A DNA stretch of 64,000 nucleotides from Methylopila sp. 73B (GTDB lineage: Bacteria; Pseudomonadota; Alphaproteobacteria; Rhizobiales; Methylopilaceae): NCBI RefSeq assembly GCF_000526315.1, contig NZ_JAFV01000001.1:2914001-2978000 (forward strand). Reading direction: 5' to 3'. The notes under the pieces are model-generated. The model worked only from the letters and a program-made list of their open reading frames with translations, was not told the DNA's origin and did not search any database. The position numbers and the translations under genes are program-made. Positions 17,746-26,189 of this stretch are shown here, in pieces (position 1 is the first letter of the stretch; every line of letters begins with the position of its first letter).

Positions 17746-18624
17746 ATGCGCCCGCTGCGCCTCCTCGTCGTCGAGGGCAACCCCAAGGCCATGCGCGAGC
17801 GGCACGCGGCCGTCTCAGGACAGACGCCGAGCGCGTTCTACGCCGACATCCTCTCGGGACTCGCGGCCGACGAGACACTCGAGGCCACGGTCGACATCTG
17901 CTTTCCGGCGGACGAGGGCGCGAACCTGCCGGACGGCTCGGACCTCGCATCCTACGACGGCGTCGCGATCACCGGCTCCGGGCTCAACCTCTGGAAAGCG
18001 GAGCGCGAGTCTCTGGTCCAAGTCGACTTCGCCCGCGCGGTCTACGACGCCGGCGTCCCGTTCTTCGGCTCGTGCTGGGGCCTGCAGGTGGCCGCGGTCG
18101 CAGCGGGCGGCGAGGTGAAGCTGAACCCGCAAGGCCGCGAGATCGGCATCGCCCGCGCGATCCACATCACCGACGCCGGCCGCGGCCATCCGCTCCACGC
18201 CGGCCGCACCCAGGTGTTCGACGCGCCGGCGATCCATTCCGACGAGGTGGCGGCCGTGCCGCCGGGCGCGATCGTGACCGCGACCAACGATCTCTGCGCC
18301 GTGCAGGCGGCCGAGATCCGGCACGGCGCCGGCGTGTTCTGGGGCGTTCAGTTTCACCCCGAGTACACCTTCGCCGAACTCGGCGGGATCCTGTCGCGCT
18401 ACACGCCGATCATGCTGGAAGAGGGTTTCTTTCGCGACGGCGAGGAGGCCGCCGGCTACATCACCGATCTCGTGGCGCTCGACGCCGATCCCGGCCGCAA
18501 GGACGTCGCCTGGCGCCTCGGCGTCGCGCCCTCCGTGCTCGACCCGAAGATCCGCCGCACCGAGCTGATCAACTGGCTGAAGCTGCAGGTGCTGCCGACG
18601 GCGAGCGCGCGCGTGAGGGGGTGA
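17746..18624 (+). CDS. Class I glutamine amidotransferase-like gamma-glutamyl hydrolase
   Basis: About 293 residues. The GATase class I triad is present: Cys in FFGSCWGLQ, and His and Glu in VQFHPEYTF. Closest in style to stand-alone GMP-synthase-like amidotransferases, with no synthase domain attached. In gamma-glutamyl amine pathways such a protein (PuuD role) releases glutamate from the oxidised intermediate; here it would yield glutamate plus glycine. Start is ATG 17746 or the in-frame GTG at 17737, which overlaps the upstream stop. A frame extending much further upstream runs through the alcohol dehydrogenase gene and is ignored. Last gene of the operon. Confidence 0.85.
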   Translation: MRPLRLLVVEGNPKAMRERHAAVSGQTPSAFYADILSGLAADETLEATVDICFPADEGANLPDGSDLASYDGVAITGSGLNLWKAERESLVQVDFARAVYDAGVPFFGSCWGLQVAAVAAGGEVKLNPQGREIGIARAIHITDAGRGHPLHAGRTQVFDAPAIHSDEVAAVPPGAIVTATNDLCAVQAAEIRHGAGVFWGVQFHPEYTFAELGGILSRYTPIMLEEGFFRDGEEAAGYITDLVALDADPGRKDVAWRLGVAPSVLDPKIRRTELINWLKLQVLPTASARVRG

Positions 18625-18660
18625 GGCGCAGCGGCCGGGTGCTTTCTGCTGACGCCAACC

Positions 18661-18833
18661 CCACTCGGCCGGGCTTACGCCCGTCCACCCTCCCCTCCCA
18701 GGGGAGGGATTCCCGCGCCTCGTCTTCCACCCCCGCAGAACCGGGCGCGGGCGATCCTCCTCGCGCCGCAAGCGTGGGGAGGGTGGCCTCGGCGATAGCC
18801 GAGGCCGGGTGGGGCCTTGGGCGTAGGGCGCGA
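18661..18833. repeat. Dispersed intergenic repeat, copy B
   Basis: Right-type half (CCGTCCACCCTCCCC ... GGGGAGGGATTC, 18661-18712) is followed by a linker, then the left-type half (CTCCTCGCGCCG ... GGGGAGGGTGGCC, 18752-18816). It lies in the 449-base gap after the amine operon. Together with copy C it makes a tandem pair of about 175-base units. Confidence 0.8.
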
Positions 18834-18858
18834 TAGCGTTCGGGAGCCTCATCCTGAA

Positions 18859-19035
18859 GCCCACCCCGCCCGGCCGAACTTACGGCCGTCCACCCTCCCC
18901 TGTCCCAGAGGAGGGATCTCCGCGCCTCGTCTTCCACGCCGCAGAACCGGGCGCGGGCGATCCCTCCTCGCGCCGAAGGCGCGGGGAGGGTGGCCTTGGC
19001 GAAGCCGAGGTCGGGTGGGGTCTTGGGCGTAGGGC
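18859..19035. repeat. Dispersed intergenic repeat, copy C (tandem with B)
   Basis: Same order of blocks as copy B, including the shared linker GCGCCTCGTCTTCCAC and GCAGAACCGGGCGCGGGCGA. The two units differ by scattered substitutions and small indels. No open frame with coding character is present in 18625-19073. Confidence 0.8.
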
Positions 19036-19073
19036 CCGGTCGCGGCACCAGCGTGGAGCCCAACGGGAAAACT

Positions 19074-19886
19074 CTACGGCTTCAGGTCCATCGGCAGCGC
19101 CCCGGGGGCGGCGGTGAGCGAGATCGTCACGCGGCGGTTGGCGGCGATCTGCGGGGCGTCGGGGAACATCGGGTCGGTCGCGGCCTTGCCCTGCACCACG
19201 GTGAAGCGGCCGTCCGGAACGCCGTTCGAGGCCAGAAGCTCCCGCGCCGCGCTCGCCCGGTCGGCGGACAGGCGCCAGGCGTCGAGCGATCCGGCCTCGG
19301 ACACGCCGGCCGCCGTGTGGCCGGTGACGTAGATCGGATAGTTCAGCGCGCGGATCGTCGGCGCCATGGCCGTCAGCGCGTCGACGATGCGCTGCGAGGG
19401 CCGCGCCGAACCGGGCTGGAACATCGAGCGGCCGTCCTGGTCGATCAGCGAGATCGACACGCCCTCGGAGTTGTCTTCGACGACGATCTGGTTCGAGACG
19501 TCGGCGATCTCCGGCATGGCGCGCAGCGCCTGGCGCAGGCTCGCGGCGGCGCGGGCGTAGCCGCGGGCGACCGCCGCGGTGTCCGCCTTGTCCTTGGACA
19601 GCGGCCCCGACAGGTTCGCGGAGTCGTTCATGGTCTTGGCGCTGTTGTTCAGCAGCTCCGTGCGCGTCGGCGTGCCGCCGACGTCGATCACGCCCGCCGC
19701 CACGATCTCCCGCTGCGAGCCGAAGGCCTCGCGCATGGAGCCGGCGACCGCCGCCATCTTCTTCTTGTCCTGGTTCGAGAACGCGACCAGCACCACGAAG
19801 AAGGCCATCAGCAGGCCCATCAGGTCGGCGAAGGTGACGAACCAGCCGTGTCCGCCGCCGTGGTCGGCGTGTTTCTTCTTGGCCAT
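19074..19886 (-). CDS. motB: MotB-type stator protein (OmpA-like domain)
   Basis: 270 residues. One N-terminal membrane helix carries the ion-binding aspartate (D21 in TFADLMGLLMAFFVVL). A plug and linker region follow, then a C-terminal OmpA/MotB peptidoglycan-binding domain from ~residue 150 (YPIYVTGHTAAG, DAWRLSADRASAARELLASNG, NRRVTISL). With MotA it forms a proton- or sodium-driven stator unit. The start is one base beyond the MotA stop. No other flagellar gene is in the window, so flagellar use is inferred. Confidence 0.87.
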   Translation of the reverse strand: MAKKKHADHGGGHGWFVTFADLMGLLMAFFVVLVAFSNQDKKKMAAVAGSMREAFGSQREIVAAGVIDVGGTPTRTELLNNSAKTMNDSANLSGPLSKDKADTAAVARGYARAAASLRQALRAMPEIADVSNQIVVEDNSEGVSISLIDQDGRSMFQPGSARPSQRIVDALTAMAPTIRALNYPIYVTGHTAAGVSEAGSLDAWRLSADRASAARELLASNGVPDGRFTVVQGKAATDPMFPDAPQIAANRRVTISLTAAPGALPMDLKP

Positions 19887-19887
19887 G

Positions 19888-20658
19888 TCAGGCCGCCGCC
19901 TCGATGACGGCGGCGCGTTGTTTCTCGGGCAGGTAGGCGATCAGCATTTCCTTGACCACCGCCGGGCTCTTGCCGGCGCGCAGCTGGAGCACGCCGTCGA
20001 TCACCAGCGTCTGGTTCAGCTCGTCATGGGCGAACTTGATGGCGAGCTTGTCGGCGATCGGCAGGAAGAAGAAGTTGCCGACGACGGCGCCGTAGAGCGT
20101 CGCGAGCAGCGCGATGGCCATGAACACGCCAAGCTTCGACGGGTCCGACATCTCGGCGAACATCTGCACCATGCCGATCAGCGTCCCGATCATGCCGAAG
20201 GCCGGCGCGCAGTCGCCGATGCCGCGGAACACCTTGCCGGCCATCTCCAGCCGGTGAAGGTTCAGGTCGCGCTCGCGCTCCAGGGTCTCGCGGATGAAGG
20301 TCTCGTCGAAGCCGTCGGCGACGTAGCGCACCCCCTTGGCGAGGAAGGGATCATGCGGGGTCGCCTTGTCGAGCCCGACCGGGCCGGACTTGCGCACGAT
20401 CGCCGCCATCTCGGCGATTTCGGCGATCAGGTCGCGCGGGTTGCCGTGGCTGCCGCGGAAGACGGTCTTGATAGCGGTCGGAAAGGACGAGAGGAACGCG
20501 CCCAGTTCGAACCGGATCAGGGTGGCGGTGATCGAGCCGCCGAAGATCACGATGACGGCGTGCTCGGAGTAGTAGCGCTCCAGCCCGCCGCCCTCGTGGA
20601 TCAGGAAGCTGAGGACGCCGATGCCGCCGACGAAGCCGATGATGGTCGCGAAATCCAT
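19888..20658 (-). CDS. motA: MotA/PomA-type stator protein
   Basis: About 256 residues with four predicted membrane helices: two near the N-terminus (MDFATIIGFVGGIGVLSFL and VIVIFGGSITATLI) and two around residues 150-205 (APAFGMIGTLIGMVQMF, AIALLATLYGAVVGNFFFLPI). The cytoplasmic loop between them holds charged torque residues. The short N-terminus resembles PomA-like stators rather than long E. coli MotA. ATG 20658 has AAGGGG upstream; an in-frame GTG at 20682 with GGAAGGA is a real alternative. First gene of the motAB pair. Confidence 0.87.
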   Translation of the reverse strand: MDFATIIGFVGGIGVLSFLIHEGGGLERYYSEHAVIVIFGGSITATLIRFELGAFLSSFPTAIKTVFRGSHGNPRDLIAEIAEMAAIVRKSGPVGLDKATPHDPFLAKGVRYVADGFDETFIRETLERERDLNLHRLEMAGKVFRGIGDCAPAFGMIGTLIGMVQMFAEMSDPSKLGVFMAIALLATLYGAVVGNFFFLPIADKLAIKFAHDELNQTLVIDGVLQLRAGKSPAVVKEMLIAYLPEKQRAAVIEAAA

Positions 20659-20789
20659 GTCCGCCCCTTGCGCGCGCCGCACCGGAATCCTTCCGCGGCC
20701 GTAGGGCGGATGGTGAAGATTCCCGGTTAAGGCGGCGTGAAGGCGATGACGAAGCGGCCATCCGCGCGATTACGGATGGCGCGCCAGCC

Positions 20790-21800
20790 TCAGGCCACGC
20801 CGAGCTTCAGCAGGTCGTGGATGTGGACGAGGCCGACCGGCTCGCCGCCGTCGACGACGAACAGGGCGGTGATCGCCCGGCTCTGCAACTCGCTCAGCGC
20901 CTGGGCGGCGAGGTCGCTCGAGCGCACCGTGCGCGGCGAGCGGGTCATGACCTCCTCGACCGTCATGGCGGTGAGGCCGGGGCCCATGTGGCGGCGAAGG
21001 TCGCCGTCGGTGACGATGCCGACCAGCGCTCCGCCCGCGTCCGTGACGCCGACGCAGCCGAAGCTCTTCGCCGACATGACGATCAGCGCCTCGGACATCT
21101 TGGCGCCGACGGGGACGAGCGGCACGGCCTCGCCCTGGTGCATGGCGTCGCGCACGAAGGTGAGCACCGCGCCGAGCTTGCCGCCGGGGTGGAAGCGGCG
21201 GAAGTCGGACGGCGTGAAGCTGCGGCTCTCCAGCAGCGCGACGGCGAGCGCGTCGCCGATCGCCATCTGCATGGTGGTCGAGGTGGTGGGGGCGAGGCCG
21301 TGCGGGCAGGCCTCGGTCGCGCGCGGCAGCACCAGCGCGATGTCAGCCTCGCGCCCGAGCGCGCTGTCCTCGCGCGAGGTGACGGCGATCAGCGGCACCC
21401 GGAACCGGCCGGTGTAGTGCACCATGTCGCGCAGTTCCGCGGTCTCGCCGGACCACGACAGCGCGAGCACCACGTCGTCGGAGGTGATCATGCCGAGGTC
21501 GCCGTGGCTGGCTTCGGCCGGGTGCACGAAGAAGGCCGGTGTGCCGGTGGAGGCGAAGGTCGCCGCGATCTTGCGGCCCACGTGGCCGCTCTTGCCCATG
21601 CCGGAGACGATGGTGCGCCCGCGCGCCGCCGCGATCGTCTCGACCGCGCGCGCGAAGGGATCGCCCAGGGCGCCGTTCAACGCCGCGGCGAGCTCCGAAA
21701 GGCCCGCGGCTTCGGTCTCGACCGTGCGCAGCGCCGAGGCGACGGACTGCGCCGGCGTCGTCAGACCGGGCGACGGAGGGGTGCGCAGAGGTTCGGCCAT
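20790..21800 (-). CDS. kdsD: Arabinose-5-phosphate isomerase (KpsF/GutQ family)
   Basis: About 336 residues: a SIS domain (VSGMGKSGHVGRKIAATFASTG, HGDLGMI, LALSWSGETAEL) followed by a tandem CBS pair (from ~residue 200 and ~265 to the end). Interconverts ribulose-5-P and arabinose-5-P for Kdo synthesis in lipopolysaccharide. The motif TEACPHGLAPTTSTTMQMAIGDALA is characteristic. Start ATG 21800 is preferred; a TTG 36 bases upstream gives an extension not seen in the family. Divergent from the outer-membrane barrel gene. Confidence 0.93.
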   Translation of the reverse strand: MAEPLRTPPSPGLTTPAQSVASALRTVETEAAGLSELAAALNGALGDPFARAVETIAAARGRTIVSGMGKSGHVGRKIAATFASTGTPAFFVHPAEASHGDLGMITSDDVVLALSWSGETAELRDMVHYTGRFRVPLIAVTSREDSALGREADIALVLPRATEACPHGLAPTTSTTMQMAIGDALAVALLESRSFTPSDFRRFHPGGKLGAVLTFVRDAMHQGEAVPLVPVGAKMSEALIVMSAKSFGCVGVTDAGGALVGIVTDGDLRRHMGPGLTAMTVEEVMTRSPRTVRSSDLAAQALSELQSRAITALFVVDGGEPVGLVHIHDLLKLGVA

Positions 21801-21997
21801 CGAACGGATCAGTCCTGGAATGCGACGGGTCCGCAAGGCCCGGAGGCCCGGCGGACCCCCTAACTAGCACCGCCGCCGCGACCGCGCCAAGCGGGCCCGC
21901 GGCAAGGCTTTGTTAACCACGATGGTTTCAAGGTCGTTAACCACGCCGCCGGTTCGCGCCGCGCCGGTCCCCGTCCACGCGCCGTTCCAAGGACGCC

Positions 21998-23455
21998 ATG
22001 CCGCGCGCGCAGCGCCTTGCAGCCCTCGCCCTCGTCGCGCTCGTCGCGGCGGCCGGCGTCGCGCGCGGTCAGGAGGCCCTCGACGACGAACCGCTGCGCC
22101 GGCTCGACCCCGACACGCTCGCCGGCGGCGACTACGGCGGGACCGAGCCCCAGCCGCTCGCCGGCGGGACCTACGGCCGCGAGCCGCAGGCCGCGCCGCG
22201 CGCCGGGGTCGAGGAGCCGCTCGCCACCCAGCTCCAGATCGGCGATCCGCTGGCGGGCTCGCGGGCCGGCCTCGGCGCGCCGCCGCGGGCGCCGCGCGCG
22301 CGCCGGCTCGCGGACGAGCCCTACAGCCCCACCGGCGTCCGGGCGGGCGCCTTCATCCTGCGGCCGACGCTCGAGAGCACCGCCGGCTACGACACCAACC
22401 CGAACGAGGTGAAGAGCGGCGGCAAGGGCTCGGCCTACGGGCGCCTCCGCGGCGACCTCGACGCGGTCTCCGACTGGTCGCGCCACCAGCTCGAGGTGAG
22501 GCTCAGCGGCCAGATCCGCAAGTTCACCAACGCCCCCGAGATCGGCCTGGAGCCGCAGGCGAGCGCGACCGTCGACGGCCGGATCGACGTGACCGACGAC
22601 ACGCAGATCGTCACCCAGCTGCGCGCCTCGATCACCACCTCGAGCCCCGGCGACCCGGAGACCGAGAACGACGTCGACGGCGACGAAATCCAGAAGTCCT
22701 ACGGCGCGACGCTGGGCGTGGCGAAGCGCTTCAACCGCTTCAGCCTGCAGCTGGACGGGCTGGTGGACCGCTACCTCTACGACGACAGCAAGCTGCTCGA
22801 CGGCAGCGAGCTCGACAACTCCGACCGGATCTACAACGCCTACGAGGTCCGGCTACGCGGGGCCTACGAGCTCTCGCCGCGGCTGCAGCCCTTCGCCGAG
22901 ATCGCGGTCGACACGCGCGACTACGACAAGCGCGAGGACGACGCGGGCAAGACGCTGGGCTCCTCCGGCTACGCGCTGCGGGCCGGCGCGAAGTTCGAGG
23001 CGACCCGGCTGATCACCGGCGAGCTGGCGCTCGGCTACGGCCGCCAGACGCCGAAGGAGAACAGCCTCGATCCGGTCGAGGGCCTGCTGATCGACGGCTC
23101 GATCGCCTGGGTCCCGACCGCGCTCACCACCGTCCGGCTCAACGCCCGCAGCGCGCTGCAGGAGACCAACCTCACCGGCGCGAGCGGCGTGCTGACGCGC
23201 TCGGTCGGCGTGGCGGTCGAGCATGCGCTGCGCCGGAACGTGCTGCTGACGGCGCGCGCGACGGTCGAGCGCCTGAACTACAAGGGCATCGGCCGCGTCG
23301 ACGACGCCCTCACCCTGGCGCTCGAGGGCGAGTACCGGTTGAACCGGTCGCTCTCGCTCATCGGCAGCTTCCAGCACGAGAAGCTCGCGAGCTCGGAAAG
23401 CGGCGAGGGCTACAGCTCCTCGATCATCGAGGTCGGCCTGCGTTTGAGGCGGTGA
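21998..23455 (+). CDS. Outer-membrane beta-barrel protein (BBP2_2-like)
   Basis: 485 residues. Signal peptide (LAALALVALVAAAGVARG|QE) and a Pro/Gly-rich linker with two similar units (TLAGGDYGG, PLAGGTYGR). From ~residue 115 there is a long beta-barrel domain of alternating strands, starting GAFILRPTLESTAGYDTNPN and ending in a C-terminal arginine-rich strand (IIEVGLRLRR). The FILRPTLESTAGYDTN-type opening matches the BBP2_2 outer-membrane family often found with exopolysaccharide systems. Substrate and role are unknown. Start is the first Met before the signal peptide. Confidence 0.8.
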   Translation: MPRAQRLAALALVALVAAAGVARGQEALDDEPLRRLDPDTLAGGDYGGTEPQPLAGGTYGREPQAAPRAGVEEPLATQLQIGDPLAGSRAGLGAPPRAPRARRLADEPYSPTGVRAGAFILRPTLESTAGYDTNPNEVKSGGKGSAYGRLRGDLDAVSDWSRHQLEVRLSGQIRKFTNAPEIGLEPQASATVDGRIDVTDDTQIVTQLRASITTSSPGDPETENDVDGDEIQKSYGATLGVAKRFNRFSLQLDGLVDRYLYDDSKLLDGSELDNSDRIYNAYEVRLRGAYELSPRLQPFAEIAVDTRDYDKREDDAGKTLGSSGYALRAGAKFEATRLITGELALGYGRQTPKENSLDPVEGLLIDGSIAWVPTALTTVRLNARSALQETNLTGASGVLTRSVGVAVEHALRRNVLLTARATVERLNYKGIGRVDDALTLALEGEYRLNRSLSLIGSFQHEKLASSESGEGYSSSIIEVGLRLRR

Positions 23456-23539
23456 GGCGGGCGGGGTCGTCCATACGCCATACACGCGCCGTCACGGATG
23501 GACCGCGCTCACCGATGTGTGCCGGACGCGCGACCACCG

Positions 23540-23682
23540 CTTCCCTTCTCGCCTTGCGGGAGAAGGTGGACGGCGGCGTCAGCCGCCGGCCGGATGAGGG
23601 GTCGTCGGAGACCTCCTGAACAGCGCCCAAGGATGTCCCAGACGACCCCTCATCCCAACCGTCTCCGCAAGGGGAGAAGGGG
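23540..23682. repeat. Intergenic inverted repeat, second family
   Basis: Left half CTTCTCGCCTTGCGGGAGAA ... CCGGATGAGGGGTCGTC (about 23545-23608) is mirrored by GACGACCCCTCATCC ... CGCAAGGGGAGAAGGGG (23640-23682). This is a widespread Rhizobiales intergenic type. It occupies the 324-base gap between the barrel gene and galU; the rest of that gap shows nothing recognisable. Confidence 0.75.
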
Positions 23683-23779
23683 ACTCCGACGTCGCGTTCC
23701 ACCCTGACGATGGGCCCTTCGGTCAAGCCGGAGGACGACGTCGCAGGTAAGAACAGCGGTGGCGGATGCGAGGCTCGCC

Positions 23780-24658
23780 TCAGCCCCTGAGCAGGGCCTC
23801 GAGCTCCTTGCGGAAGTCGCCCGCCAGATCGTCGCGCTCGAGCGCGTAGGCGACGTTTGCGGTGAGGAAGCCGATCTTGGAGCCGGTGTCGAACACCCGG
23901 CCCTCGAAGGCGAAGCCCGAGAAGGCCTGCTCCTTCGCCAGCGAGAGCATGGCGTCGGTGAGCTGGATCTCGCCGCCGGCGCCCGCCTCCTGCTTCGCCA
24001 GCAGGGTGAAGATCTCGGGCTGCAGGATGTAGCGGCCCGAGATGGCGTAGTTCGATTCCGCCGTGCCCGGCTTCGGCTTCTCGACCATTGAGGTCATCTT
24101 GAAGCCCTTGCCGATCTTTTCGCCGGCGCCGACGATGCCGTACTGGTGCGTCTGGTCGTCCGGCACCTCGTAGGTCGCGACCACGTTGCCGCCGGCGGCG
24201 TTGTAGACGTCGATCATCTCGGCGAGGCAGCTGCGTTCCTCGCCCTGGTGCAGCATGTCCGGCAGCAGCAGGGCGAAGGGCTCGGCGCCCACGAGTTCGC
24301 GCGCGCACCACACCGCGTGGCCGAGGCCGAGCGGCTCCTGCTGGCGCGTGAAGCTCGCCTGGCCGGCGCTCGGCAGGTCCTCCTTGAGGAGGCGCAGCGC
24401 GTCGAGCTTGCCGCGGCGCTCCAGCGTCGCCTCGAGCTCGAACTGCTTGTCGAAGTGATCTTCGATGACGCCCTTGTTTCGCCCGGTGACGAAGATGAAA
24501 TGCTCGATGCCGGCCTCGCGGGCCTCGTCCACCACGTGCTGGATCACCGGCCGGTCGACCACCGTCAGCATCTCCTTCGGCACCGCCTTGGTGGCGGGCA
24601 GGAAGCGGGTGCCGAGGCCCGCGACGGGAAACACGGCCTTGCGGATGGGACGGGACAT
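23780..24658 (-). CDS. galU: UTP-glucose-1-phosphate uridylyltransferase
   Basis: 292 residues, the normal GalU length. Makes UDP-glucose for envelope polysaccharides. The nucleotide-binding start [19 protein letters not shown] and [16 protein letters not shown] are conserved, as are [21 protein letters not shown] (in pieces) and [13 protein letters not shown] 24658 has GGAGA five bases upstream. The frame remains open far upstream through the opposite-strand transglycosylase, but that is a high-GC artefact. Confidence 0.96.
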   Translation of the reverse strand: MSRPIRKAVFPVAGLGTRFLPATKAVPKEMLTVVDRPVIQHVVDEAREAGIEHFIFVTGRNKGVIEDHFDKQFELEATLERRGKLDALRLLKEDLPSAGQASFTRQQEPLGLGHAVWCARELVGAEPFALLLPDMLHQGEERSCLAEMIDVYNAAGGNVVATYEVPDDQTHQYGIVGAGEKIGKGFKMTSMVEKPKPGTAESNYAISGRYILQPEIFTLLAKQEAGAGGEIQLTDAMLSLAKEQAFSGFAFEGRVFDTGSKIGFLTANVAYALERDDLAGDFRKELEALLRG

Positions 24659-24919
24659 TGGTTCTCCGGGCGTTCGCGTCTTCTTGTGAACGGCGGTCCA
24701 TTGGCCGTCGTCCGGGCGTAGTTTTGGGGCTGAGAGCCGCCGCGTAAAGGCGCGGCGTGGAAGGAGGGCGACGCAAGACCGATTTGGGGCGCTCACGTCC
24801 TGCTGATCATCAAGGCCCAACGCGGTTAACCGAATGCAAACTCTGGCGCGTATGCTGCCTGCAGACATGATGAACGCAATCGGGCGGCTTCGGCGGCCCG
24901 GCTCAGAGGAGACGTCGAC

Positions 24920-26140
24920 ATGCGCCTTGCAGGTCGCCCCGTCCGATTCGCCAGCGCCACGCTGACCGCCGCCCTGCTCGGCCTCGCCTTCGCGAGCCCG
25001 GCCGCGGCGGATGCGATCGACCAGCGGTTCCAGGCCTTCGTCGCCCAGCTCCGCCCGCAGGCGGCGGCCGCGGGCGTCAGCGCCGGGACCTTCGACCGCG
25101 CCTTCCGGGGACTGAAGCCGGACCGGGAGGCGATCGAGAAGTCGCAGTACCAGCCCGAGTTCAAGACGACGATGGCTCAGTACATCGACACGCGGGTGTC
25201 GGACACGCGCATCAACGCAGGCCGGACGAACTACCAACAGTGGGGCAAGACGCTCGCGGCGCTCGAGCGCTCGACCGGCGTCGACCGCTACGCCATCCTC
25301 TCGGTCTGGGGCATGGAGACCAATTACGGCGGCTCCATGGGCGGCCACAACGTCATCGAGGCGCTTGCGACGCTGGCCTGCTGCCAGCCGCGCCGGCCGG
25401 AGTTCTTCCGCAAGGAGCTGATCTCGGCGCTGCAGATCCTGCAGCGCGGCGACGTGACGCCGGAAAACATGATCGGCTCCTGGGCCGGCGCCATGGGCCA
25501 CACCCAGTTCATGCCGACGAGCTTCAAGGCCTACGCCGCCGACGGCGACGGCGACGGCCGTCGCGACATCTGGACCTCGGTGCCGGATGCGCTGGCCTCG
25601 ACCGCGAACTATCTGAAGAAGCACGGCTGGCGCTCCGGCGAGACCTGGGGCTACGAGGTCATCATCCCGGCGGGCATGAACGCCAAGGCCGGCGCCAAGA
25701 TGCCGCTCGGCCGGTGGCAGGCGGCGGGCGTGCAGCGCGCCTCCGGCGGCGGCTTCGCACGGGCGACCGACGTCGCGACCCTGCTGCAGCCGGCCGGCCC
25801 GCGCGGGCCGTCGTTCCTGATGATGCAGAACTTCCGGGTCATCAAGCGCTACAACAACGCCGACAGCTACGCCCTCGCGGTCGGGCACCTCGCCGACCGC
25901 ATCCGCGGCGGCGGCGCCTTCGTGACGCCGTGGCCGAACCACGACAAGCCGCTGGACGAGCAGGAACGGCTGGAGCTGCAGGCCCTGCTCGCCCGCCGCG
26001 GCTTCGCCATCGGCGAGCCGGACGGCAAGATCGGGCCCGCGACGCGGGAGGCGATCATGTCCTACCAGCAGCGCCAGGGCCTCGCGCCCGACGGCTACGC
26101 CGGCGTCTCGCTGCTCCGCCACCTGCGCTCGGCCCGCTGA
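24920..26140 (+). CDS. Lytic murein transglycosylase (MltB family) with peptidoglycan-binding domain
   Basis: 406 residues. Signal peptide to ~residue 30 ([12 protein letters not shown]), an MltB-type SLT domain to ~310, then a PG_binding_1 domain at ~335-400 ([24 protein letters not shown] in pieces). Catalytic E133 is in VWGMETNYG, and [13 protein letters not shown] is the family substrate block. Cleaves glycan strands of peptidoglycan to 1,6-anhydro ends in the periplasm. Start ATG is preceded by CAGAGGAGACG. The signal peptide indicates periplasmic location without a lipobox. Confidence 0.93.
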   Translation: MRLAGRPVRFASATLTAALLGLAFASPAAADAIDQRFQAFVAQLRPQAAAAGVSAGTFDRAFRGLKPDREAIEKSQYQPEFKTTMAQYIDTRVSDTRINAGRTNYQQWGKTLAALERSTGVDRYAILSVWGMETNYGGSMGGHNVIEALATLACCQPRRPEFFRKELISALQILQRGDVTPENMIGSWAGAMGHTQFMPTSFKAYAADGDGDGRRDIWTSVPDALASTANYLKKHGWRSGETWGYEVIIPAGMNAKAGAKMPLGRWQAAGVQRASGGGFARATDVATLLQPAGPRGPSFLMMQNFRVIKRYNNADSYALAVGHLADRIRGGGAFVTPWPNHDKPLDEQERLELQALLARRGFAIGEPDGKIGPATREAIMSYQQRQGLAPDGYAGVSLLRHLRSAR

Positions 26141-26189
26141 GGAGCCGGCCGCATGGTCGGAGCCGGAGGATCATGGTAGCGTTCGCCCC

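Noticed and set aside
16948..18624. A long plus-strand frame joining the alcohol dehydrogenase region to the amidotransferase
   Set aside because: Its first ~260 codons are Arg-rich shadow of the alcohol dehydrogenase in another frame; the real gene starts at 17737-17746.
18661..19035. CRISPR-like array
   Set aside because: There are only two degenerate units of ~175 bases with internal inverted halves, no regular short repeats or unique spacers, and no cas genes.
23780..26122. A 780-codon minus-strand frame covering galU and the region opposite the transglycosylase
   Set aside because: Only the last 292 codons match GalU, with a ribosome site at 24658. The rest is antisense to a clear lytic transglycosylase gene and is a GC-bias artefact.
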